37,579 nt of DNA from an uncultured Clostridium sp. (GTDB lineage: Bacteria > Bacillota > Clostridia > Lachnospirales > Lachnospiraceae), in contig CAMWYM010000015.1 in assembly GCA_947178475.1 (NCBI GenBank), forward strand, positions 1 to 37,579. The letters run 5' to 3'. Numbering within the stretch: position 1 is the stretch's first letter; every line of letters begins with the position of its first letter. Shown here one piece after another: positions 1-7,229 of this stretch. The position numbers and the translations under genes were made by a program. The notes under the pieces were generated by a model that was not told the origin of the DNA, did not search any database, and saw nothing but the letters and a program-made list of their open reading frames with translations.

Positions 1-377
1 ACACAGTATATAACCTAACCGGTAAAAATATGACCCTCTTCCGCGCCCCCTACAGTGATTGGAACGATACCGTTGTGGAGGTTGCCCACACCATGGGATA
101 TATGTCTATCAACCAGTCCGTTGACAGTCTTGACTGGAAGGATTACGGTATTGATTCCATTATCCGTACAGTATGTGAACATAAAAATCTGGAAAACGGC
201 AGCATTATTCTGCTGCATAACGGAGCCACATACACCAAGGATGCACTGGATGCAATGCTGACCGGATTAGAGGAGCAGGGATATTCCTTTGTCAGTGTCT
301 CTTCCCTCATCTATACCTCGGATTACTATCTTGACCACACCGGAAAACAGTTTACCAATTCATCATCAAAAAATTAA
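1..377 (+). CDS. Polysaccharide deacetylase (NodB/CE4), C-terminal part, cut by the window edge
   Basis: The reading frame is open from base 3 with no start inside the window, so this is the last ~125 residues of a longer protein. Visible CE4 signatures are the motif-3-like RAPYSDWN, then SVDSLDWKDYG, and a C-terminal GSIILLHNG, which matches the motif carrying the catalytic-site histidine of NodB deacetylases. The family removes N- or O-acetyl groups from peptidoglycan or other polysaccharides, usually outside the membrane. The metal-binding motifs 1 and 2 and any signal or membrane anchor lie upstream of the window, so localisation cannot be judged. The ATG at 30 is an internal methionine directly in front of motif 3, not a start. 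The Ser/Asn/Lys-rich tail ends in TAA. Confidence 0.85.
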   Translation, partial: TVYNLTGKNMTLFRAPYSDWNDTVVEVAHTMGYMSINQSVDSLDWKDYGIDSIIRTVCEHKNLENGSIILLHNGATYTKDALDAMLTGLEEQGYSFVSVSSLIYTSDYYLDHTGKQFTNSSSKN

Positions 378-508
378 TATTACTTTTACCAAATTTTCCC
401 TCGTTATTTTTTGAATAATTACCTATTTTTAATTCTCCGTATAAATGATGTTTTGATGCACATACTATAGAGGACAACTTCAAAATTATGATTAAAAGGA
501 GAATGACT

Positions 509-1120
509 ATGAAGAAATCAGTAAAATATCTTCGTGTCCTTACAGCAGCCTGTCTGTTTTGCTTTACTCTGACCGGATGTGGAAACAGTGATAACGCCTC
601 CACAAGCGGCAATAATGACAACAATCTGGCAGACGACATGGGAAATGCAGTAGATGATGTAGCTGACGGTGTTGGCAATGCCGTTGATGACCTTGTAGGA
701 AACGGCGGCTTTGACAACTACAATGATGCACACGACTATTTTATGGACACTATGGGTTCCTATCACTCAGATGCAACCTTTGAGCTGCGCGACGAGGACA
801 AAAATCTAAATGACTATCAGGAAGGCTCCAAAGGATACCGCTTTAATCTCTATGATACCAGCAAGGACAAAAACGGTGAGCATTTCGGTGAGTTCTATGT
901 TGACGCCACCTCTGGCACAATTTACAGACGTGGCAGCAACAATGCAATTGAAGAATATCCGGGCAACAACAAAACCGGAACAACTAACAGCTCTACAGGC
1001 GGAACCGGAACAACTAATGGCTCTGCAGGCGGAAGCACTAACGGCAGCGTAAGCAATGGAACAGGCAACCGTACCAATAACACAGGAAATAAAAATGTTT
1101 CATCTAACACAACCCGATAG
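509..1120 (+). CDS. Small secreted lipoprotein with Thr/Gly/Ser/Asn-rich tail, function unknown
   Basis: The N-terminus has MKKS, a hydrophobic stretch and the lipobox LTGC, so it should be exported and lipid-anchored at the Cys about 25 residues in. I chose the ATG at 509 because AGGAG at 497-501 lies 7 bases upstream; in-frame ATGs at 488 and 503 have no usable SD. After the signal comes an Asp/Asn-rich stretch containing two similar units, DDMGNAVDDVADGVGNAVDD. A compact middle part follows (DYFMDTMGSYHSDATFELRDE, then FGEFYVDATSGTIYRRG). The last ~50 residues are low complexity with GTGTTN/GSTNGS-like units. I do not recognise a family. It may be a cell-envelope protein whose flexible tail crosses the wall. 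Confidence 0.8.
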   Translation: MKKSVKYLRVLTAACLFCFTLTGCGNSDNASTSGNNDNNLADDMGNAVDDVADGVGNAVDDLVGNGGFDNYNDAHDYFMDTMGSYHSDATFELRDEDKNLNDYQEGSKGYRFNLYDTSKDKNGEHFGEFYVDATSGTIYRRGSNNAIEEYPGNNKTGTTNSSTGGTGTTNGSAGGSTNGSVSNGTGNRTNNTGNKNVSSNTTR

Positions 1121-1126
1121 CAGAAC

Positions 1127-1166
1127 AAAGTCCCTTCCTTTAGGAAATCCTATAGGAAGGGACTTT
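1127..1166 (+). terminator. Rho-independent terminator between convergent genes
   Basis: A perfect 13-bp stem, AAAGTCCCTTCCT (1127-1139) with AGGAAGGGACTTT (1154-1166), encloses a 14-base loop that itself contains AGGA/TCCT. It starts seven bases after the lipoprotein stop and is followed by T-rich sequence on the + strand. The ldh gene converges from the right, so the hairpin may serve both directions. Confidence 0.85.
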
Positions 1167-1204
1167 ATTTACATACATTTCTATCTATATGCACATTCTG
1201 TATA

Positions 1205-2194
1205 TCATTTTACCAGATTTCCCTCTGCAATCTGACCCCTCTCATAATCTAACGCATTTTGCAGAGTAACCTGACTGATAGCTGCCAACGCTTCATGGGT
1301 GAGAAATCCCTGATGGGAGGTTACAACAACATTTGGAAAGGACAGCAGTCTGGCTGTAACTGAGGATTCCAATAACTCATCCTCGCGGTTTTCAAATACA
1401 TTCCGCCCCTCTTCCTCATATACATCCAAGCCTACACCAAAAAATTTTCTGCTTCGTATTCCCTGTATTAAGTCCTCCGTATTGACCAATGCACCGCGGG
1501 AGGTATTGACAAATATCACATTGTCCTTCATCGCAGCAATGGTATCCTTATTAATCAGATGCCGGGTTTCCTTTGTCAGCGGACAATGCAGGGAAATGAG
1601 GTCGCTTTGCCTTAGCACTTCATCTAAAGACATAAATTCTACAAAATCAAGCTCCTTATTGGGATACATATCATAGGCGATAACCCGCATTCCAAAGCCC
1701 TTACATATTCTGCACATAGCTGCACCAATCTTGCCTGTCCCCACAATACCTGCAGTTTTTTGATAAAAATTAATCCCTGTTAGTCCCACAAGACTGAAAT
1801 TGTTTTCTCTTACCTTAATATAGCTCTTATGCAGATGCCTGTTTACCGCCAGTGCAAGTGTCATCGCATGCTCTGCCACCGCTTCCGGCGAATATCCGGG
1901 CACCCGCAAAATAGTCATTCCGTACTCATTAGCCTTGTCAATATCCACATTATTAAATCCTGCACAGCGAAGAAGAATCAGCTTGATGTCTATCTCCTTT
2001 AATTTCTTCAGAACCGGCTCGCTAAGGTCCGAATTGACAAAGGCACAAATTGCATCATATCCCCTCGCCAAAGAAACTGTTTTTAAAGAAATGTCTATCT
2101 CCTGATAGGTAATCTCAATCCCCTCATACTGACTTAATTCCTTGTCGAAGGATTCCTTATCATAAGGTGTGGCATCGTAAAATAAAATTTTCAT
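1205..2194 (-). CDS. ldhA: D-2-hydroxyacid dehydrogenase, probably fermentative D-lactate dehydrogenase
   Basis: This NAD-dependent cytoplasmic enzyme would reduce pyruvate to D-lactate. Sequence evidence: Rossmann motif GTGKIG in the middle, the family signature around ISLHCPLTKETRHLI, and the three catalytic blocks NTSRGALV (Arg), DVYEEE (Glu) and SHQGFLTHEAL (His). LLRCAGFNNVD and VPGYSPEAVAEHAM are also typical of the LdhA branch. From the ATG at 2194 it is 329 residues, the usual length for LdhA. I prefer this start to the in-frame TTG at 2218, because the only SD (AGGAG at 2207-2211) lies between the two, 12 bases before the ATG. It sits downstream of the SGNH gene and may have its own promoter there. 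A hydroxyisocaproate or other 2-hydroxyacid specificity cannot be excluded. Confidence 0.9.
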   Translation of the reverse strand: MKILFYDATPYDKESFDKELSQYEGIEITYQEIDISLKTVSLARGYDAICAFVNSDLSEPVLKKLKEIDIKLILLRCAGFNNVDIDKANEYGMTILRVPGYSPEAVAEHAMTLALAVNRHLHKSYIKVRENNFSLVGLTGINFYQKTAGIVGTGKIGAAMCRICKGFGMRVIAYDMYPNKELDFVEFMSLDEVLRQSDLISLHCPLTKETRHLINKDTIAAMKDNVIFVNTSRGALVNTEDLIQGIRSRKFFGVGLDVYEEEGRNVFENREDELLESSVTARLLSFPNVVVTSHQGFLTHEALAAISQVTLQNALDYERGQIAEGNLVK

Positions 2195-2237
2195 AATATG
2201 GAAGCACTCCTTTTTCAATATAATTAAGGACTATGCC

Positions 2238-2259
2238 GGTCATACCCGCAAATATGACC
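2238..2259. repeat. 7-bp inverted repeat upstream of ldhA
   Basis: GGTCATA (2238-2244) pairs perfectly with TATGACC (2253-2259) across an 8-base loop. It lies between the SGNH stop codon and the ldhA start. A TATAAT-like hexamer (complement of 2271-2276) lies just upstream on the - strand, so this could be an operator or 5' UTR hairpin for ldhA. No T-run follows it leftward, so it does not look like a standard terminator. Confidence 0.45.
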
Positions 2260-2276
2260 ATCCACAGCTAATTATA

Positions 2277-3335
2277 TCATTCCCCTTGCTGCTTCTTTCT
2301 ATACGATTTCAGCATTTTCTTTGTCGTGTTACTTATTGTCTTGCTATATTTCTCATAATCCTCATCCCAGCTTAAGTAATTGCTCTCCCCTCTGTGGTCA
2401 GGAAGTTGAAAGTTTTCCCTTAAATAATTTCCCATATATTTTGTCGTTTTTGCCGCCCCGATAATGTTCAGATGTGTCTCATTCTTAAAATCTATAGCAT
2501 AGTCCAGTTCAATTTCCTCTCTTAGCAATTCAAAGTCGACAAACCTGATTTCCCTATCCTCTGCATACTGCTTTAATGTATTGGTCTTCTGACATATACT
2601 TTTATATCGCTCACTCTCCCCCATCGGAGCCTGACATAGAACCAGCTCTATCCCATTTTTCTCACATAAATCAATTATTTTATCAAAATATTCCAGATTA
2701 TTCTGATAAATTTCCCCCGTTTCCGTAGTCAGCTCCGGCTTCTCCTGCCTTTGTATCTTATTGTGTAAGCAAAATCCTCGAAGATAGACCTTCCTCGGCT
2801 TTATGTCCTTTGACCCCAAAGAATACCATCTGGTATGGTATCGTATTATCGGAAATATAAATTCAAGCTTTTCGTGGAAATCAAAATGCTCAGACAGCAA
2901 ATCCTGCGTCAGCTCCAGCTTCGTCAGGTTAAAGGGAATATTATCAACCACCTCATGCAGCCTCGCCTCAGACATATAATCGGATTCATACTGGAAGCCA
3001 TACGTCTCTAATACTATCACCTTAGGATGCTGCATTCTTATCCCCTCCTTAATCAAATAGTAAGAACAGGGAATCGTCTGGCTTCCTGTTGCCAGATTAT
3101 AGCTGGCAATTCCTGTATCGCTCCAAATTCCCATCGGGGAAAAACTGCTGAAGGAATGACTGGAGCCCACAAACAGCACATCTATACTGTCATGCTTTTC
3201 TTTATAAAAGCTTCCTATTGTATCATTTTGATGCACCTTATAGCTCAGGATATGGGTTACTTTCTTAAACATCCATGCAAAGATACAAATAAATAGCAAT
3301 ATATATATAATATATAGATGTTTTTTCTTTTTCAC
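2277..3335 (-). CDS. SGNH/AlgJ-DltD-like membrane-anchored acyltransferase partner of MBOAT
   Basis: A single N-terminal membrane segment (about residues 7-23) is followed by an extracytoplasmic domain. The SGNH-type nucleophile block reads VLFVGSSHSFSSFSP (Ser58/59), and the matching Asp/His block near the C-terminus is DFKNETHLN (D282, H288). Proteins of this kind act with an adjacent MBOAT protein to move acyl, usually acetyl, groups onto extracellular polysaccharide or teichoic acid. It starts with GTG, supported by AGGAGG five bases upstream. That SD overlaps the TAG stop of the MBOAT gene, so the two are probably translationally coupled. The acceptor polymer cannot be told from sequence. 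Confidence 0.8.
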   Translation of the reverse strand: MKKKKHLYIIYILLFICIFAWMFKKVTHILSYKVHQNDTIGSFYKEKHDSIDVLFVGSSHSFSSFSPMGIWSDTGIASYNLATGSQTIPCSYYLIKEGIRMQHPKVIVLETYGFQYESDYMSEARLHEVVDNIPFNLTKLELTQDLLSEHFDFHEKLEFIFPIIRYHTRWYSLGSKDIKPRKVYLRGFCLHNKIQRQEKPELTTETGEIYQNNLEYFDKIIDLCEKNGIELVLCQAPMGESERYKSICQKTNTLKQYAEDREIRFVDFELLREEIELDYAIDFKNETHLNIIGAAKTTKYMGNYLRENFQLPDHRGESNYLSWDEDYEKYSKTISNTTKKMLKSYRKKQQGE

Positions 3336-3344
3336 CTTAACCTC

Positions 3345-4838
3345 CTAAAACTGAAAATAAATAAACTGGCTTGCATCAAATCCCGGTCCATAGCTTCCGA
3401 AAATCAGAATCGCAAAAATGAAAAGCAGATATACACCATACTGAAACCATATCTCCTGCCGGCATAGCTGCCCGATTAAATCCACTTTTAAATATCTACA
3501 GATATCTGTAAACAGCAAAACAAATAGCGATACAACAAGTATGACACTCTGCTGCCTATCCATTCCCAGTGTCAGAAGACCGTTATTTAGCAACACAGTA
3601 AAATCCCATCTGGTACATATCCCCTTTATTATCGCCAATGCCTGTCCAACTCCATCTGCCCGGAAAAATATCCATGAAATATCCACCAGTACAAAGGCAA
3701 TAACTGCCTTGGCAAACCGATGGCTAAAGGTCCTCTTATCCACATCAAACAGGCGGCACAGTCTGTTATATACAGGCTTCAGTAAATCCTCAGCAATCTG
3801 ATATATTCCGTTAATTCCGCCCCAGACAACATAGTGCCAGCTTGCACCATGCCAAAGTCCACTGGTTAAAAAGACTGCCATTATATTTATATATTTCCTT
3901 ATTCTTCCTTTCCTGTTACCTCCGAGGGGGATATAGAGATAATCCCTAAACCATGAGGTCAGCGAGATATGCCATCTTCGCCAGAAATCCGTTACCGAAT
4001 CCGCCAGATACGGAGTATTAAAGTTTTCCATCAGCTCAAATCCCATCACCTTTGCCGCCCCAATTGCAATATTAGTGTAACCGCCAAAATCACAGTATAT
4101 CTGAAATGCAAACAGAACCGTAGCAAAGATAAGCTCCACCGAACCATATTTTGAGTGATTGTCATAGACCTGATTGACAATAAGTGCTGCGTTATCGGAA
4201 ATCACCATTTTTTGAAACAGCCCAAACAGCATCAAGGTCAGTCCATACTGAACCCTCTTGACATCAAAGCTATGGCGTACACTGATTTGCCTTAACAAAT
4301 TTTTTGAGCGCTCAATAGGACCGGCTACCAGCTGTGGAAAAAAAGACACAAACAGAGCATACTTAAAAAAATTCTTTTCCCGATAGATATCCCCACGATA
4401 TACGTCCACAGTATAGCTCAAGGCCTGAAAGGTATAAAAGGAAATACCCACAGGCAATATCACATCAAACCCGGCATTTACCGTTTTCAGTTGGATACCA
4501 CTGAGTACCCGATTCAAAGAATCCACGGCAAAATTAAAATATTTAAAGAAAAACAGAATTCCAAGATTCAGTGAAAAGGACAGCACCAGAAAACATTTCT
4601 TCAACATCTTGCGCCTTCCTTCGTCGGGAAGTCCGTCTGCATAATGAATGAAAATCCCTGAAAGATAAGTAATAACAGTGGAAGCAAGCATCAGCAAGGC
4701 ATACTTCGGATTCCAACACATATAGAAATAATAGCTGGCTGCCAACAGAAATAAATATCGAAATCTATAATTTATCACATAATATAATATGCAAACTATC
4801 GGAAAGAAAATCAAAAAGTCAAATGAATTGAATAACAT
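3345..4838 (-). CDS. MBOAT family membrane O-acyltransferase
   Basis: This polytopic membrane protein of 497 residues should transfer acyl groups across the membrane to a cell-surface polymer. The classic DltB/AlgI-type signatures are present: VGISFYTFQALSYTVDVYRG, the region DFWRRWHISLTSWFRDYLYIPLGGNRKG, and FLTSGLWHGASWHYVVWGG with the invariant active-site His. About 10 hydrophobic segments are visible along its length. The start is the ATG at 4838 (MLFNSFDFLIFFP), preceded by AGAGGA; the upstream extension to 4877 would cover the leader hairpin. The nearest dlt genes are absent, which argues for exopolysaccharide or secondary wall-polymer acetylation rather than D-alanylation. It is cotranscribed with the SGNH partner downstream. 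Confidence 0.9.
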   Translation of the reverse strand: MLFNSFDFLIFFPIVCILYYVINYRFRYLFLLAASYYFYMCWNPKYALLMLASTVITYLSGIFIHYADGLPDEGRRKMLKKCFLVLSFSLNLGILFFFKYFNFAVDSLNRVLSGIQLKTVNAGFDVILPVGISFYTFQALSYTVDVYRGDIYREKNFFKYALFVSFFPQLVAGPIERSKNLLRQISVRHSFDVKRVQYGLTLMLFGLFQKMVISDNAALIVNQVYDNHSKYGSVELIFATVLFAFQIYCDFGGYTNIAIGAAKVMGFELMENFNTPYLADSVTDFWRRWHISLTSWFRDYLYIPLGGNRKGRIRKYINIMAVFLTSGLWHGASWHYVVWGGINGIYQIAEDLLKPVYNRLCRLFDVDKRTFSHRFAKAVIAFVLVDISWIFFRADGVGQALAIIKGICTRWDFTVLLNNGLLTLGMDRQQSVILVVSLFVLLFTDICRYLKVDLIGQLCRQEIWFQYGVYLLFIFAILIFGSYGPGFDASQFIYFQF

Positions 4839-4856
4839 AACTTTTCCTCTTTTTAT

Positions 4857-4912
4857 AAAGCTCGCTGATGCCCACATAGGTCATCAACCTTGTTTTGTTC
4901 GGTGACACTATA
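4857..4912 (-). promoter_or_regulatory. Promoter -10 and leader block of the MBOAT operon, duplicated at 7168-7229
   Basis: On the - strand TATAGT (complement of 4907-4912) is a -10 box, 17 bases from a -35 TTGCAT (complement of 4930-4935). The ~60-base leader contains AGGTTGATGACCT and GCATCAGCGAGCTTT, which can fold as TGATG(A)CC / GGCATCA around a TATGTG loop, directly upstream of the SD. A block with 28 of 34 identical bases (AAAGCT...TCATCAACCT) plus a matching -10 region occurs at 7168-7229. It could be a cis-regulatory RNA, a protein operator, or simply a duplicated promoter. Confidence 0.5.
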
Positions 4913-4928
4913 CCATATTCTTCTTCAG

Positions 4929-4978
4929 AATGCAATGTTACACTTTGCATAAGCAATCCATTGCATTGTTTATGCAAA
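4929..4978. repeat. Two interlocking inverted repeats upstream of the MBOAT promoter
   Basis: AATGCAATG (4929-4937) is repeated inverted as CATTGCATT (4959-4967). TTTGCATAA (4944-4952) is repeated inverted as TTATGCAAA (4970-4978). The pairs overlap, so only one hairpin can form at a time, and the first pair covers the predicted -35 hexamer. This may be an operator region for the MBOAT operon. Confidence 0.55.
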
Positions 4979-5002
4979 TAACAATAGTATATATAATAAA
5001 AA

Positions 5003-5030
5003 GCCTTTTGGATTACCTAACCCAAAAGGC
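5003..5030 (-). terminator. Rho-independent terminator of the GH5 gene
   Basis: GCCTTTTGG (5003-5011) pairs with CCAAAAGGC (5022-5030), a 9-bp stem with a 10-base loop. On the - strand it is followed by TTTTTATTAT. It lies 10 bases past the GH5 stop codon and separates that gene from the MBOAT operon. Confidence 0.85.
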
Positions 5031-5039
5031 CTTTACTAG

Positions 5040-6074
5040 TTATAAATACTGTATTAGTTCATCACGGATTGCGGCATATTCCTTTCCCATAAGTCCGAAC
5101 TCCTTTTCCTTATAGTTCCACACAGCACGACCGATTCTGTATTTCTCAAAGATACTGTTTATATCCTTAAACCAAGCCAGCGCATCATCCATCGGTGCAA
5201 ATTCAATGACTCCGTACTCACCGCAATATAAGGGAACATCTGCTCTCTCGGCCGCCTCAACCGCCTCCTTAAACAAACCGTCAAAAAACTCCGGTCCAAT
5301 ATCTGCCTGAGATTTGTATATTGCCGCCACTAAATCATTGGAAAATGCCTTACTTTCCCTTTGATATTCTTCAATTGTTCCCGGATAATGCATGTCAAAA
5401 TCGGGGGTCATACCTTCTACCCAGTATGCTTTTTGGTGAGTAAACACCATTGGCTCATAGCAGTGAAAATTAAAAACAATTTTGTCATCATCAGGTTTTT
5501 TCAGTTTGGCAACGCTGGTAACATTACTGTACTGGACACCTCCAAATACAATGTAGATATCCGATGCCTCCTGACGGATTGCCTTAACAGTCCTTGCGGC
5601 CAAGTCATTCCATTCATCTATTACGGTAGGAAGTACCACCTCATTTAATAATTCGAAAGCCACCACATCTGTATCTTTTCCAAAGCGTCTGGCAATTTTA
5701 ATCCACAACTCAATAAATCGCTGCTGCAGTCCATCATCATGAAAAAAACGTTCCCTGTCCATATCCTTTTTAAGAGGATCAAAGGAATATCCATAACACT
5801 CGTGCAAATCAATCAGCATGTGAATACCATATTTTCTACACCACAAAACACAGTCTGCAATATAGGAAAAACCGCTTTCAATAACATTTCCGTCTTCATC
5901 CTCTAACACATTATAATCAACCGGAACCCGGACATGATCCAAACCCATATCCGCTATTTCCTTGATATCTTCTTCTGTGATAAATGTCTCAAAATGCTTT
6001 GGATCATATTCTGCAAACTGGGATATCCATCCACCTAAGTTAACACCCTTTTGAAATCCCTCAAAAACCTTCAT
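5040..6074 (-). CDS. Glycoside hydrolase family 5 enzyme, apparently cytoplasmic
   Basis: The protein has 344 residues and no signal peptide. GH5 hallmarks are GVNLGGW at the N-terminus, HVRVPVDY (Arg49), the acid/base Glu145 in FELLNEV, His204/Tyr206 in NFHCYEP, and the nucleophile Glu286 in CGEYGV. It should fold as a single TIM barrel that hydrolyses beta-linked oligosaccharides imported into the cell; glucan and mannan are both possible. The start ATG at 6074 has AGGAGG six bases upstream. A strong promoter (6154-6182) and its own terminator (5003-5030) suggest a monocistronic transcript. The lack of secretion signals and carbohydrate-binding modules points to oligosaccharide processing, not polymer degradation outside the cell. 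Confidence 0.88.
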   Translation of the reverse strand: MKVFEGFQKGVNLGGWISQFAEYDPKHFETFITEEDIKEIADMGLDHVRVPVDYNVLEDEDGNVIESGFSYIADCVLWCRKYGIHMLIDLHECYGYSFDPLKKDMDRERFFHDDGLQQRFIELWIKIARRFGKDTDVVAFELLNEVVLPTVIDEWNDLAARTVKAIRQEASDIYIVFGGVQYSNVTSVAKLKKPDDDKIVFNFHCYEPMVFTHQKAYWVEGMTPDFDMHYPGTIEEYQRESKAFSNDLVAAIYKSQADIGPEFFDGLFKEAVEAAERADVPLYCGEYGVIEFAPMDDALAWFKDINSIFEKYRIGRAVWNYKEKEFGLMGKEYAAIRDELIQYL

Positions 6075-6153
6075 TCTAAACCTCCTCTATATATCTGTTT
6101 TTCATTCCTTCCCTATTATAGAAATCCTAAAAGGCTTTTTCACTCTGCTACCT

Positions 6154-6182
6154 ATTATACGTTAAATGGATAACCAAGACAA
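6154..6182 (-). promoter_or_regulatory. Sigma-A-like promoter of the GH5 gene
   Basis: On the - strand, TTGTCT (complement of 6177-6182) and TATAAT (complement of 6154-6159) are separated by exactly 17 bases, about 80 bases upstream of the GH5 start codon. Confidence 0.75.
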
Positions 6183-6211
6183 TACATAAATAATTACTTC
6201 TGTCCCTGCCA

Positions 6212-6898
6212 TCAGACCAGTTCCAAATAGCGCAGGCACTCTATATTCGTTCCGTAATAGATATCCTCCCTGCCACTAATATAAGAAAAAAATGTCTCCA
6301 GCATTTCCCACTCCTCATGCAACTCCAATTCGTAACTGTGTCCCCATACATAAAAAAGAGCCGGTTCTTCCCCCTGCATCCCTACAAAGCTTTCCGCAAG
6401 CTGCATAAGCTTTTTATCCCGGTAATGGCAGGTAGGCGCTAAACGCATCAAATCCACCGGTATCCCAAAATCATGGGAATCCTCCACCGTCCTTGCATAA
6501 CGGATTCCGTATTCCTTTAAGGCTGCTATTACAGCATCATCATAGCTACCAAAAGCATAGGCAAAGCCCATGGGTCTTTTGCCATAAAATTTCTCGATAT
6601 TTTTGATATCTTCACCTATTTCCTCTTCATAATCGTTCCTATCCAAATCTCGCAAATCTGCATGCATAAGTCCGTGGGATGCCACCTCATGTCCTTCATA
6701 CAATCGGGAAAGTCCCTCCTGATTCATGCGGCAAAAGCTTTTTCCCTCTATCGTAAAAGAATTCTTCTCTGATTGGATACCTGTATTCAAATTAAAGGTT
6801 CCCTTAAGTCCATAACGGTTCATCATCTCTACCAGACGCATATCCTGTTTCACCCCGTCATCAAAACTCAGCGTAAAAGCTTTTTTCTTTCTGCTCAT
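6212..6898 (-). CDS. Cytoplasmic polysaccharide deacetylase (NodB/CE4-like)
   Basis: This 228-residue protein has no signal peptide. NodB motif 1 is LSFDDG (Asp13/14) and motif 2 is SHGLMH (His75, His79), together the usual metal site. FAYAFGSYDD (around 112-121) occupies the motif 3 position but lacks the Arg-x-Pro of classical CE4 enzymes. YVWGHSYEL (His187) is the C-terminal block. It probably deacetylates small acetylated sugars inside the cell, but the substrate is unknown. The ATG at 6898 has GGGAGG nine bases upstream. It follows the GH5 gene in genome order on the same strand, but a promoter lies between them, so they are related by location only. The promoter region upstream is interrupted by a palindromic element. 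Confidence 0.82.
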   Translation of the reverse strand: MSRKKKAFTLSFDDGVKQDMRLVEMMNRYGLKGTFNLNTGIQSEKNSFTIEGKSFCRMNQEGLSRLYEGHEVASHGLMHADLRDLDRNDYEEEIGEDIKNIEKFYGKRPMGFAYAFGSYDDAVIAALKEYGIRYARTVEDSHDFGIPVDLMRLAPTCHYRDKKLMQLAESFVGMQGEEPALFYVWGHSYELELHEEWEMLETFFSYISGREDIYYGTNIECLRYLELV

Positions 6899-6925
6899 AG
6901 CATTCTACCTCCCTATATCTTTTTT

Positions 6926-7163
6926 ATTATACTAATTAGGTAATTGCGAAACTCTGTTTTTTAAGACGTTCGTTGTACAATATAGACAAATCACCGCAGG
7001 GCACGCTTGCGCTACTTGTCGCTCGTAACGGTACATAAGGTGCCAAAATACGGCACCTAAGTACCGACGGCTCCAAAGTACCCTGCTTGCGATATTGTCT
7101 ATATTATACAACTAGGTTTTGGAAATAGAGAGTTTCGCAATCACCTATTTTCATTATACTAAT
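6926..7163. mobile_element. MITE-like palindromic element (copy A) with flanking 11-bp direct repeats
   Basis: The 19-bp ends 6937-6955 and 7129-7147 are inverted copies with one mismatch. A second 17-bp pair, 6973-6989 and 7095-7111, also has one mismatch. The core hairpin is AGGTGCC (7038-7044) / GGCACCT (7052-7058) extended by GGTAC/GTACC. ATTATACTAAT occurs at 6926-6936, abutting the left end, and at 7153-7163, five bases beyond the right end, which resembles a target-site duplication. There is no coding sequence. The core is shared with the element at 37422-37578. No transposase in this window could mobilise it, so its mobility is inferred. Confidence 0.65.
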
Positions 7164-7167
7164 CAAC

Positions 7168-7229
7168 AAAGCTTGCTGATGCGTGCGCAGGTCATCAACC
7201 TCCACTTTGCAACCGTTGGTAACATTATA
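7168..7229 (-). promoter_or_regulatory. Second copy of the promoter/leader block, upstream of the deacetylase
   Basis: AAAGCTTGCTGATGC...AGGTCATCAACCT (7168-7201) matches 4857-4890 at 28 of 34 positions. GGTAACATTATATCAT (7218-7233) matches the -10 region of the MBOAT promoter. On the - strand TATAAT (complement of 7224-7229) has a candidate -35 TTGAAT (complement of 7245-7250) at a short 15-base spacing. If the palindromic element is removed, this block would sit directly in front of the deacetylase SD, as the other copy does for the MBOAT gene. Confidence 0.5.

Noticed and set aside
4857-4912. Known riboswitch class (for example c-di-GMP) in the MBOAT leader
   Set aside because: The leader is only ~60 bases, and no consensus core of a riboswitch class I know is present. 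It is reported only as an unnamed repeated leader.
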